This document shows positions 19,541 through 27,828 of a stretch of 58,543 nt of DNA, piece by piece. Position 1 is the stretch's first letter, and the number at the start of each line of letters is the position of its first letter. Both the position numbers and the translations under genes were made by a program. Origin of the DNA: Candidatus Eisenbacteria bacterium RBG_16_71_46 (GTDB lineage Bacteria > Eisenbacteria > RBG-16-71-46); NCBI GenBank assembly GCA_001780165.1, contig MFFQ01000013.1, positions 1 through 58,543 on the forward strand, written 5' to 3'. The notes beneath the pieces are model-generated. The model saw nothing but the letters and a program-made list of their open reading frames with translations. It was not told where the DNA came from and made no database searches.

Positions 19541-20614
19541 GTGCGTTCAGCTCTCGCAACGCTCGTGATCCTGCTGATCCTGGCGGCCGCGCCGGCCTGC
19601 ACCGCGCGCCTCCCGGTGCCGCCCACCGCGGCGGCCTCGGACTCGCTCATCCGGCCCGGGGAAGAGCACTTCGCGCACCTGTGGCAGCTCACCTTCGGCG
19701 GCGAGAATGCCGAGGGCTACTGGTCGGCCGACGGGCGCAAGCTCGTCTTCCAGTCCACGCGCGACGGCTGGCCCTGCGACCAGATGTTCGTCCTGGACTT
19801 CGGCAGCGGCCGGCTCACGCGCGTCAGCACCGGCACGGGCCGCTGCACCTGCGGCTATTTCTACGACCGCGACCGCCGCGTGCTGTTCGCCTCCACCCAC
19901 CTGGCGAGCGACTCGTGCCCGCCGCCGCCCGACTACAGCCAGGGCTACGTCTGGGCGGTTTCGCCCGGCTACGACCTCTTCACCGCGCGCCCCGACGGCT
20001 CGGACCTCCAGCGGCTGACCGATGTTCCCGGATACGACGCAGAGGCGACGGTGTCCACCGACGGCCGGTGGATCGTCTTCACCTCGGTGCGTGACGGCGA
20101 CCTCGAGCTGTACAAGATGCATCCCGACGGCAGCGCCCTCACGCGCCTCACCGACCATCCCGGCTACGACGGCGGAGCGTTCTTCTCGCGCGACGGGCAG
20201 TGGATCTGCTATCGCACCGACGCCCTCGCCGATTCCGCGGCGGTGGCGGAGTATCGCGGCCTGCTCGCGTGGAATCTGGTGCGCCCGTCCGAGATGAACC
20301 TGTGGGTGATGCGCGCCGACGGCTCGGATGCCCGCCAGGTGACGCACGACCCCGGAGCGTCCTTCGCGCCCTACTTCACGCCCGACGGCAGGGCCCTGAT
20401 CTACTCCTCGAATCGGGAGGATCCGCGCGGACGGAACTTCGATCTCTACCTGGTGGACGTCGCCGGGGGCCCGCCGCGGCCGGTGACCCGTGACCCGAGC
20501 TTCGACGGCTTCCCCATGTTCAGCCCGGACGGCCGCTGGTTGGTGTTCGCCTCCAACCGCGGCGCCAAGGTGCGCGGCGAGACCAATCTATTCATGGCCG
20601 AGTGGAAGCCGTGA
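19541..20614 (+). CDS. TolB-like PD40 beta-propeller lipoprotein
   Basis: The product is 357 residues long and begins with a lipoprotein signal (LILAAAPAC, Cys at about residue 20). It is followed by at least six WD40-like PD40 repeats with the pattern SADGRKLVFQS, STDGRWIVFTS, SPDGRWLVFASNR and LYKMHPDGS. This gives a TolB-type propeller facing the periplasm. Such proteins often accompany secreted peptidases and are thought to bind ligands or partner proteins, but no specific role can be read here. It starts with GTG 1 bp after the peptidase stop, with GAAGGAG as ribosome site, so it is co-expressed with the M28 enzyme. No Pal or TolA genes are nearby, so it is probably not the TolB of the Tol system. 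Confidence 0.85.
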   Translation: MRSALATLVILLILAAAPACTARLPVPPTAAASDSLIRPGEEHFAHLWQLTFGGENAEGYWSADGRKLVFQSTRDGWPCDQMFVLDFGSGRLTRVSTGTGRCTCGYFYDRDRRVLFASTHLASDSCPPPPDYSQGYVWAVSPGYDLFTARPDGSDLQRLTDVPGYDAEATVSTDGRWIVFTSVRDGDLELYKMHPDGSALTRLTDHPGYDGGAFFSRDGQWICYRTDALADSAAVAEYRGLLAWNLVRPSEMNLWVMRADGSDARQVTHDPGASFAPYFTPDGRALIYSSNREDPRGRNFDLYLVDVAGGPPRPVTRDPSFDGFPMFSPDGRWLVFASNRGAKVRGETNLFMAEWKP

Positions 20615-20653
20615 GCGGTCGCAAGCGGTCCAGCGCTACATGAACATACAGGG

Positions 20654-20683
20654 TTAACGCAAGGCCGAGCCGTGCGGTAGCTA
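20654..20683 (+). promoter_or_regulatory. Candidate promoter for the GroEL-like gene
   Basis: TTAACG and TAGCTA are 18 bp apart in the short gap before the chaperonin gene. No CIRCE inverted repeat is visible, so HrcA control is not indicated. Confidence 0.4.
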
Positions 20684-20734
20684 TCCGGGACGGGCGTCGG
20701 CCCGGTGGCTGGCCGCCCCCGGGGGGGGAACGGG

Positions 20735-22354
20735 ATGGGCAAGCGCATCGAGTTCGACGAGGCGGCGCGCACCGCGCTCAGGCGTGGCGTCGACCAGCTC
20801 GCGGGCGCCGTGCGGGTAACCCTCGGGCCGCGCGGGCGCAACGTCGTCATCGACGCGCGGAGCGGCGCGCCCACGATCACCAACGACGGGCTCACCATCG
20901 CGCGCGAGATCGAGCTCGAGAACCCGTTCGAGAACATGGGAGCGCAACTGCTGAAGGAGGTGGCGCTCAAGACCGGCGAGGTCGCGGGGGACGGCACCAC
21001 CACGGCGACGGTGCTGGCGCAAGCGCTGGTCGGACGCGGGCTGCAGGCGATCGCCGCCGGCCACCACCCGATGGCGGTGCGGCGCGGGATCGAGCGCGCG
21101 GTCGAGGCCGCGGTGGCGGAGCTGCGCCGCCAGTCCCAGCAGGTGACGAACCGCGACGACATCCGCCGGGTGGCCACGATCAGCGCCAACGACGATCCCG
21201 ATCTCGGCGCGCTCATCGCCGACGCGGTGGAGCGCGTGGGTCGCCAGGGCGTGGTGACGGTCGAGGAGGGGCGCGGGATGGCGACCACGCTCGAGGTCGT
21301 GGAGGGCGTGCGCTTCCAGCGCGGCTACCTGTCGCCGTACTTCATCACCGATCCGTCGAGCATGGAGGTCGCGCACGACAACGCTGTGGTCGTGTTGACC
21401 GACTTCAAGCTCACGGCGGCCGGCGAGCTGGTGCAGGTGCTCGAGGAGGCGGCGCGCCTCGGTCGCCCGGTGCTGGTCGTCGCCGACGATATCGAAGGCG
21501 AGGCGCTGGCGATCATGGTGGTGAACCGCCTGCGTGGAACCGTCGCGTCGGTGGGGGTGCGCTGCCCCGACACCGGCGACCGCCGGCGGGCCCTGCTCGA
21601 GGACCTCGCGCTGCTCACCGGCGCCAGGACCTACACGGCCGAGCTCGGCCGCTCGCTCGAGCAGTTCTCCGCCGCCGATTTCGGACGCGCCAAGCGCGTG
21701 GTGGTGGACCGGGACACGACCACGCTGATCGAGGGCGCCGGCCGTCCCGCGGCGATCCGCGAGCAGATCGCCCAGCTCGAGCACGAGATCGAGACCTCGG
21801 ACACCGACTACGATCGCGACTGGCTGCGCGAGCGCATCGCGCGGCTCGGCGGCGGCATCGCGGTGATCCGCGTGGGCGCCCCGACCGAGACCGAGATGGC
21901 CGAGCGCAAGGCCCGGGTGGGGGACGCGCTCGCCGCCACCCGCGCGGCGATCGAGGAAGGCGTGGTCACCGGCGGCGGCGTGGCGCTCATCCGCTGCGCG
22001 GGCGCGGTGCGCGCCCTCGAGGTCACGGGGGACGAGAGCGTGGGCCGCGACATCGTGCTCGCCGCGCTCGAGGAGCCGGCGCGCCAGATCGCCGAGAACT
22101 CCGGGATGGAAGGCCCCCTGGCGGTGGCGCGCATCCGGGCCGGGGAGGGGGCGTTCGGATTCGACGCCGTGACCGGCCAGTTCGGCGACCTCGTCCGGGC
22201 CGGGATCGTGGATCCCACCAAGGTGGTGCGCTGCGCGCTCCAGAACGCCGCCAGCATCGGCTCGCTGGTGCTGACCACGGATGCGATCGTCGTGGACGCC
22301 CCCGACGAGCCGGAAGCGCCCGAAGAGGACGAGGGCCCGCCGGACGACGAGTAG
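20735..22354 (+). CDS. groEL: GroEL-type chaperonin, divergent paralogue with acidic tail
   Basis: This is a 539-residue group I chaperonin. ATPase landmarks are retained: TLGPRGRNVVID, PTITNDG (Asp52 equivalent), AGDGTTTATVLAQ (Asp87 equivalent), VGDALAATRAA (Asp398 equivalent) and EEGVVTGGGVAL. The apical YLSPYF substrate/GroES surface is kept. Differences from housekeeping GroEL are clear. The usual VKAPGFGDRRK is VRCPDTGDRRR. The Gly-Gly-Met tail is replaced by a strongly acidic C-terminus (DEPEAPEEDEGPPDDE). There is no groES next to it. The ATG at 20735 gives the standard N-terminus, though the ribosome site is only a G-run. It is most likely an accessory GroEL, with the main groESL elsewhere. 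That is inference. Confidence 0.93.
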   Translation: MGKRIEFDEAARTALRRGVDQLAGAVRVTLGPRGRNVVIDARSGAPTITNDGLTIAREIELENPFENMGAQLLKEVALKTGEVAGDGTTTATVLAQALVGRGLQAIAAGHHPMAVRRGIERAVEAAVAELRRQSQQVTNRDDIRRVATISANDDPDLGALIADAVERVGRQGVVTVEEGRGMATTLEVVEGVRFQRGYLSPYFITDPSSMEVAHDNAVVVLTDFKLTAAGELVQVLEEAARLGRPVLVVADDIEGEALAIMVVNRLRGTVASVGVRCPDTGDRRRALLEDLALLTGARTYTAELGRSLEQFSAADFGRAKRVVVDRDTTTLIEGAGRPAAIREQIAQLEHEIETSDTDYDRDWLRERIARLGGGIAVIRVGAPTETEMAERKARVGDALAATRAAIEEGVVTGGGVALIRCAGAVRALEVTGDESVGRDIVLAALEEPARQIAENSGMEGPLAVARIRAGEGAFGFDAVTGQFGDLVRAGIVDPTKVVRCALQNAASIGSLVLTTDAIVVDAPDEPEAPEEDEGPPDDE

Positions 22355-22496
22355 GTAGCGCCGGGGCGGGCGCCGGGCGCCCCCCGCGCGAGCAGGGCGA
22401 CTCCTCGCCCCGCCCGCGCGCCACTCCACGGCCCCGGTGCGCGGCGCCGGTGACGACCCCGGGATCTCGGGGCCGGCCCTCCGAACGACGCCCGCG
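22355..22496. other. Gap between converging genes
   Basis: The GroEL-like gene (plus) and the FlgD-tailed gene (minus) converge here. A short GGGGCG...CGCCCC stem near 22374-22394 could act as a terminator, but there is no T-run and I would not call it one. Confidence 0.3.
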
Positions 22497-24839
22497 CTAC
22501 TTGAGCAGCGCCAGCTTCGCCGCCCCGAGCGGAGTTCCGTCCGCAGCGCGCACCTGGGCGAAGTACACGCCCCGCGGCAGCCTCGCCCCGCGGTCGTCGG
22601 TCCCGTCCCACGGCACCTGGTGACGCCCCGCCTCGAAGCTCCGGTCGGCGAGCGTGCGCACCACCCGGCCCGCGACGTCGCACAGCACGAGCCGCGCCCG
22701 GCCGGGGGAGGCAAGCTCGAACTCGAGCGTGGCGTGGGCCGCGCGGAGCGGGTTGTCGAGCACCCGCAGCGACTCGCCCGGGCCGCGCCCATGCCCCTCC
22801 ATCGGAACGTCGGTGGTGGCCGACGGAGAGAGGAACCAGCACATGTCCCCGAACACATTCTGGAACGCATTGAAGTGGTAGGCCAGACGCCCGTAGGACG
22901 TCGAAACCCAGCGCCCTCCGAGATTCGCGATATCCCACCCGTCGATCAGGGTCCTCCAGGGGCGGGCGGGAGCCGGGGGCTTGTAGACCGACGCGAAATA
23001 GGGGCCGGAGACGCCGTAGTTCTCGTAGTAGGAAACCACCTGCGCCTCGGGTACGGCGAGATTCAGCCCGAGGACGTCGTTTCGCGCCTCGTCCGTGTTC
23101 ACGACGCCATAGAGGTCCTGGTCCGGCAGCGGCGCGACGGGGATGACGTCCGCGTGGTACCGGGGGTTGCCGGAGCAAGTCCGATAGTCGGGGTTCACGA
23201 GCGTCGCCCCCAGGAAGCCCGTGAGGAACGTCTCCTGGGGACTCCCCGGCGTCGCTGCCGCGTCCTCCGCGAACCCGCTGCCCTCGACCATCAGACCCTT
23301 CGGATCGAACAGGGACGATGAGAGCAGGAAGTTCTGGAGGATGGCCACATCGTCCTGACTGCGATCCGGGAGAGGGCCGAGGATGTTCTGGCTGCGGCCG
23401 CCGGAGAGAACCACCAGTATCCTGTAATAGGCCGTCAGCATCTCGGGCGTGGGTCCCGGAGGCGTCTCCCCGGGGGGGACGACGCCGAGCCGACCCCCGA
23501 GGGCGCCGGCATTACCCTCGCAATGCACGTTCGCTCCACGCACCACGTAGAGATCCCAGGTCGTCCCGGGCTGCCCCCCGTGGTCGTCCACGAAGCCGAT
23601 CGTGCCCCCCGGGCGCCGGTTGTTGAGCGGGTCGTCGACATCCACCGGGTTGGCGCCCGGCAGCGTCCCAATCGCATGCCATCCGTTGTGCGCACCGTAG
23701 CGAGCAGGCGCCGTGGCACCGATCGAGTCCGCGGTGGACACCCACACCCGCTCGTTGCCGTGCCTGTCGTCGAGCACCACGACCAGGGCGCACGCATCGC
23801 CCAATCCCAGGTAGGCGGGGTCCTTCCAGCGATCCGGAAGCACGCCGAAATGCTGCCACCGGTGCCCGTCGGTGGAGCCCTCGCCGCGCACCTGCATCAC
23901 GCAGTCGTCTTCTGGAATGTACTGGGCCGGCCCACCCGTGAATTGCACGCGGAACTGGTACTCGACGTGCGTTCCCGGCGTGAACAGGTCGTCGGGCAAA
24001 AGGTTCGTGCCCGGGGCGCCGAAATCGGTCGAGGCATAGACGCCGCCGCCCTGCGCCTCGCATCGCGCGCTGTTCCACACGTTGACGTCCCAGCCGCTCG
24101 GCGCGAGCGCGTGCTTCACGACGGCACCCGGCGACGCGAAGTCGCCGGGGTTCGCCTTGTACCTGCCCCAGAAGCTCCCGTCACCGGGGGCCGAGCACCC
24201 GAAGCCAGGATTGTGGGGGTCTCTCAGCAAACAGGAGTTGACGTTGCCGACCACGCTGTAGTTCCCGGGGCCGGGCTTGATGCGGAAGATCATGTCCACC
24301 CGATCCACGGCGCCGACCGTCCGCACCAGGACCCGCTTCCCGGGCAGGACCTGGCGGTTCATGGCGCCCACGCACGGCGCAAGATTGTGGCCGGTGGCGA
24401 GGACGGCGGTGGTCCGATCGAAGGCGAATGTGCCGGGCAGGGCGGGGTTGTTGTCCGAAGGGAACACGTCGTGGAACCAGTCGTAGGGCTCGACCGTCAC
24501 GGGCGAGACCGGCAGCGTCGCCTGGTCCGCGACCGTCGCCGAGGAGCCCGAGGGGTCGAATGCCTCGAGCGTGTAGCCGTAGAGTCCCGGTCCCGGCATG
24601 GCGTAGTCGATGAAGCGGCCGAGCGATCCCGCGATGACCCCGATCAGCACGCCATCTCGGAAAAGACGGTAGCCCTCGGCCCCGGCAACTGGGTTCCAGG
24701 TGATCAGGATCGAGCCGCAGGTCGAAGCATCATTGGCCACGAAATTCGACGGCGCGGGAGGAGCGGCGAGAGACGGCGTTGCGACCGCGAACGCGGCCGC
24801 CAGGGCAACGGACGGAAGGCAGACAGTACGAAGGGGCAT
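22497..24839 (-). CDS. Large secreted protein with N-terminal fibronectin III and C-terminal FlgD-like module
   Basis: This 780-residue exported protein of unknown function starts from an ATG with AGGAGGT 8 bp upstream. A signal peptide (residues 1-25, cleavage after SLAA) is followed by a fibronectin type III-like domain at about 28-110 (ILITWNPVAGAEGYRLFRDG). The long central region is rich in Asp, Gly, Asn, aromatics and paired Cys and matches no family I recognise. The last ~85 residues form the FlgD/CHU_C-type immunoglobulin module (LEFELASPGRARLVLCDVAG, DGTDDRGARLPRGVYFAQV). In FCB-group bacteria such tails end many secreted proteins and can act as sorting or anchoring domains. Short conserved blocks (GFVDDHGG, WDLYVVRG) suggest a folded extracellular domain. 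Confidence 0.8.
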   Translation of the reverse strand: MPLRTVCLPSVALAAAFAVATPSLAAPPAPSNFVANDASTCGSILITWNPVAGAEGYRLFRDGVLIGVIAGSLGRFIDYAMPGPGLYGYTLEAFDPSGSSATVADQATLPVSPVTVEPYDWFHDVFPSDNNPALPGTFAFDRTTAVLATGHNLAPCVGAMNRQVLPGKRVLVRTVGAVDRVDMIFRIKPGPGNYSVVGNVNSCLLRDPHNPGFGCSAPGDGSFWGRYKANPGDFASPGAVVKHALAPSGWDVNVWNSARCEAQGGGVYASTDFGAPGTNLLPDDLFTPGTHVEYQFRVQFTGGPAQYIPEDDCVMQVRGEGSTDGHRWQHFGVLPDRWKDPAYLGLGDACALVVVLDDRHGNERVWVSTADSIGATAPARYGAHNGWHAIGTLPGANPVDVDDPLNNRRPGGTIGFVDDHGGQPGTTWDLYVVRGANVHCEGNAGALGGRLGVVPPGETPPGPTPEMLTAYYRILVVLSGGRSQNILGPLPDRSQDDVAILQNFLLSSSLFDPKGLMVEGSGFAEDAAATPGSPQETFLTGFLGATLVNPDYRTCSGNPRYHADVIPVAPLPDQDLYGVVNTDEARNDVLGLNLAVPEAQVVSYYENYGVSGPYFASVYKPPAPARPWRTLIDGWDIANLGGRWVSTSYGRLAYHFNAFQNVFGDMCWFLSPSATTDVPMEGHGRGPGESLRVLDNPLRAAHATLEFELASPGRARLVLCDVAGRVVRTLADRSFEAGRHQVPWDGTDDRGARLPRGVYFAQVRAADGTPLGAAKLALLK

Positions 24840-25258
24840 GGCCCGACCTCCTCTCGTGCCGGAGCACGAACCCGGAAACCGGCACGACTCGGGGGGCGAG
24901 CGGGGGCGGGGCGGCGCAGCCGAATCACGCGGATGCTGCCGATCGGCGCGATCGGCGCTCCAGGGGGCGGACGAGATGGCGGGGCTCGGCGCCCGGACGA
25001 CGTGCGGGCTTACGCTGCGGCACGCGCCCCATGCTGCAGCCGCGGCTTCCGCGAAAGAGATGATGCGCCGATCACTCGCGAAGTCAAGAGTGATCCGGAG
25101 ACGCCTTCGGACTGGCGGAGGTCCGCATGTCGGGAGCCCCGTTTACGGGGATTCGGCGTCGGGGAATGCGCACGGAGGGCGCGTTTCCGGTGGAAGTGCG
25201 TCGGGGGCAGTGGCGACGCCCGAGAGGGCTCGGCGGCCGGCACGACCGCGCGCGGCTC
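24840..25258. other. Intergenic region without a supported gene
   Basis: About 420 bp lie between two minus-strand genes. Besides the leader hairpin and a small CCCCG-TTTA-CGGGG stem at 25137-25150, I see no conserved frame, repeat family member or clear promoter. Frames that cross it translate to compositionally biased sequence. Confidence 0.5.
24855..24886 (-). promoter_or_regulatory. Leader hairpin before the FlgD-tailed gene
   Basis: CGTGCCGG and CCGGCACG form an 8-bp perfect stem with a 16-bp loop, just upstream of the ribosome site of the secreted-protein gene on the minus strand. It could be an operator or an mRNA leader fold. There is no further evidence of function. Confidence 0.35.
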
Positions 25259-27706
25259 CTACCAGCCGGTCGAGACGCTGATGCGCACGGTCCGCGGGGG
25301 GATCTCGAGGCGCGGATCGTGGACGCGGACCCAGCCGTTCGCGTCGTTCCAGTAGGCTCCGCCGCCCCGGCCGGTCTCCTCGCGGAACGCGGCGTAGTCG
25401 TCGTACGAGGTGTTGATCACCCGGTTGGGATAGCCGTCGATCGACACCCGCCGCGCGCCGCGGTGGTCGAACACGTTGCGGACGTCGAGCCCCAGGGTCA
25501 GCGGAGCCCTCCAGCGCGGGAGGTTCCAGCGCGCGCCGAAATCGCTCGACTCGGACCACGGCAGCCGCCGCGAGTGGATGCGCGACAGATCGGTCTCGAC
25601 GGTGCGCCGCTCGGCCGGCGTCCACGGCAGTCCCGAGCCGAGCACCGTGCTCCACGAGAGCGACCCGTGCCGCGCGGTCCACCACGCCGCGAGCGTCACG
25701 CGGTGCTCCTGATCCCAGGCCAGCGGGTGCTCCGCGATCGGCGGCGGCTGCGGCAGCGTGAGGGGGAAGAACGGAAGTCCGTCCTCGAACGACTCGCTGC
25801 CCTCGGTCTGCATCCAGGTGTAGGCCGCGGTCACGCCGCTGTGGCCCGGGTGCTCCCGGGCGAACGCCAGCTCGAATCCGGCCGCGCGCCCCGCGTCGTC
25901 GCTGGCGTAGCGCAGCTCGTAGTCGGCGGGCTGCGGCAGGCCGGGTGCGGTCCGCCAGCGGAACACGCGCGCGCTCACCTGCCGGTAGAGGTCGCGGTAG
26001 AACAGGCTCGCGCGCGCCGACCAGCGCGCGTCGATCAGGTGGCGGAGCGAGGCCTCGTAGGTGATCGCGGTGGCCGGCTGCAGCGCCGGGTTACCGAGCG
26101 GCCGCCGGTTGTTGATCTTCGTCGCGCGGCTGTCGTAGAGGTAGTCGCGCCCCGGGCTCTGCACGATGCGCGCGTAGCCCACGGAGAACGCGTCCCGCGG
26201 GGAGAGCGGGAAGGAGAGCCCGAGCCGCGGCGACCACGACCAGGTGCCGCCTGCGCTCGGAGCGTACGGCGTGCTCCGGGCGGCCGTCCCCGGCGTGAAC
26301 CACTCGGCGCGCACCCCCGCGTTCACCACCAGGCCTTCGCGGACCCAGCGCGTGCCCACGAATCCGTACGCGCCCGGCGCCGAGGCGTCATAGGTTCGCA
26401 GGGAGTCCCAGCCCGTGCCCCAAGTCGTGAGGTCCAGCTCGCGCAGCTCGGCGCGCTCGTGCGTGATGCCGAGCCCGGCGCGCAGGTGACCGCCCGGAGA
26501 CGTCTCGCGCCACCACTCGGCGCGGGCCTCGAGCGACGACGACCGCTCGCGCCGGAAGTAAGGACTGTCGCCGAGGTAGACGTGGAACGGATCGCTCGAG
26601 TCGGACGCCTCGAGCCCGAAGGTGGGCAGGTTCGCCTTCGCGAGGTAGGCCTCGGACTCGGTGCCGTCGAGCGAGGTGACGCGCCGCTCGCCGCTCCAGC
26701 CCAGCGCCACGCTGAAGCGGTCGCGCCCGGCGCTCCGTTGGGCCGAAGCGATCACCGCGAGGCGCGAGGTCTCCGTCACGCCGTAGTGGTCGGCGGCGTC
26801 GTAGGGCGCGAAGCGCCCGCTGTCCACCCGGGTCTCGCTGAAGGCCGGACCCTCGAGGCAGGAATCGTCCGGGCACGGAGTGGTCCAGCCACGCAGCGCG
26901 AACATCGGGTCGTAGGGCCGGTCCACGCGGCGCGAGACCAGCGACTGGATCGAGAAGCGTCGGGGATCGGCGACCGGCGAGAGCCGCGCCAGCGCCGCCA
27001 GCCGGTTGTCGGCACGCCAGCCGAACGAGCCGCCCAGTACGCGCGTGCGCTCGAGAGTGCGGAGGTTCGGCAGGTGGGTGTCGTCGAGCCGTGCTTCGCC
27101 CGAGAGCGCGAGCCCCAGGCCGCCCACCCCGAGCGGACCCGAGATCCTGGCACCGCCCCGGTCGTAGTGGGTGCCGGTGCGCGCGTCGCTCTGCCACTCG
27201 GCGCGCCCGCGCCAGGTCGCGCCGGCAGCCGCGGTGCGCAACACGAGTGTCCCCGCCAGCCCGCCGCCGTGATCGGACTCGAGGCCGCCGGTGACCAGCT
27301 CGACCTCGTCGAGTGCCACGAACGGCACCTCGGGCGCGCGGTCGCGGAGCGGCTCGTTGAGCGCGATGCCGTCGAGTTCCACGAGCAGCTCGCCCGGGCG
27401 CGCGCCGCGCACGTGGACGACTTCGCCGTCCACCAGCACGACCCCCGGCTGGAGCGCCAGCGCCTGCGCGAGGCCGTCCACGGGCAGCCGGCCGAGCGCT
27501 TGACGCGTGAGCCTCAGGCGCGTCTGGCTGGTGAAGGCGTCGAGGCGCGAGGCACGCACCACCGTCTCCTCGAGCTGCCGGACCACGCGGACCGCCGAAT
27601 CGGCGGCTGCGGAATCGGGGAGCGGCGCGGCGCGCGCGTGCGGCGCGGCGAGCGCGGCGGCGAGCGCCAGCCCCGCGAGGAGAGTCCCGGACCGGACGCG
27701 GTGCAT
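25259..27706 (-). CDS. TonB-dependent outer-membrane receptor
   Basis: This is an outer-membrane gated beta-barrel for active uptake of a large or scarce nutrient, 815 residues long. Residues 1-27 form a signal peptide ending in APHARAAP. The plug domain follows (EETVVRASRLDAF, then LQPGVVLVDGEVVHVRG, LDGIALNEPL and VELVTGGLESDHGGGLAG). The rest is alternating beta-strands of a 22-strand barrel ending in the aromatic outer-membrane signal VRISVSTGW. The ATG at 27706 has poor ribosome-site support but opens directly into the signal peptide. It sits downstream of the OPT transporter gene and upstream of the FlgD-tailed gene, so a joint uptake function is possible. The substrate cannot be inferred, and no cobalamin riboswitch is visible. 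Confidence 0.92.
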   Translation of the reverse strand: MHRVRSGTLLAGLALAAALAAPHARAAPLPDSAAADSAVRVVRQLEETVVRASRLDAFTSQTRLRLTRQALGRLPVDGLAQALALQPGVVLVDGEVVHVRGARPGELLVELDGIALNEPLRDRAPEVPFVALDEVELVTGGLESDHGGGLAGTLVLRTAAAGATWRGRAEWQSDARTGTHYDRGGARISGPLGVGGLGLALSGEARLDDTHLPNLRTLERTRVLGGSFGWRADNRLAALARLSPVADPRRFSIQSLVSRRVDRPYDPMFALRGWTTPCPDDSCLEGPAFSETRVDSGRFAPYDAADHYGVTETSRLAVIASAQRSAGRDRFSVALGWSGERRVTSLDGTESEAYLAKANLPTFGLEASDSSDPFHVYLGDSPYFRRERSSSLEARAEWWRETSPGGHLRAGLGITHERAELRELDLTTWGTGWDSLRTYDASAPGAYGFVGTRWVREGLVVNAGVRAEWFTPGTAARSTPYAPSAGGTWSWSPRLGLSFPLSPRDAFSVGYARIVQSPGRDYLYDSRATKINNRRPLGNPALQPATAITYEASLRHLIDARWSARASLFYRDLYRQVSARVFRWRTAPGLPQPADYELRYASDDAGRAAGFELAFAREHPGHSGVTAAYTWMQTEGSESFEDGLPFFPLTLPQPPPIAEHPLAWDQEHRVTLAAWWTARHGSLSWSTVLGSGLPWTPAERRTVETDLSRIHSRRLPWSESSDFGARWNLPRWRAPLTLGLDVRNVFDHRGARRVSIDGYPNRVINTSYDDYAAFREETGRGGGAYWNDANGWVRVHDPRLEIPPRTVRISVSTGW

Positions 27707-27828
27707 GCGGCGCGAGGACCAGTCCCGTCGTGGGGAGTGTCCCCCACGGCGCGGAAGGGATCCCTCGCCCCGGCGCGCCTCCGCGGCCGGCTTCCGCGGA
27801 CCGGCGCCAGCGTGCGCCGACGCCATGC

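Noticed and set aside
19541-20614. Assignment of the propeller lipoprotein as TolB of the Tol-Pal system
   Set aside because: It has a lipobox, lacks the TolB N-terminal domain and is not next to tolA, tolQ, tolR or pal. It only shares the PD40 repeats.
24840-25258. Small gene or cobalamin-type riboswitch between the secreted-protein gene and the TonB receptor gene
   Set aside because: It lies downstream, not upstream, of the receptor gene. No riboswitch core or frame with a ribosome site is present.
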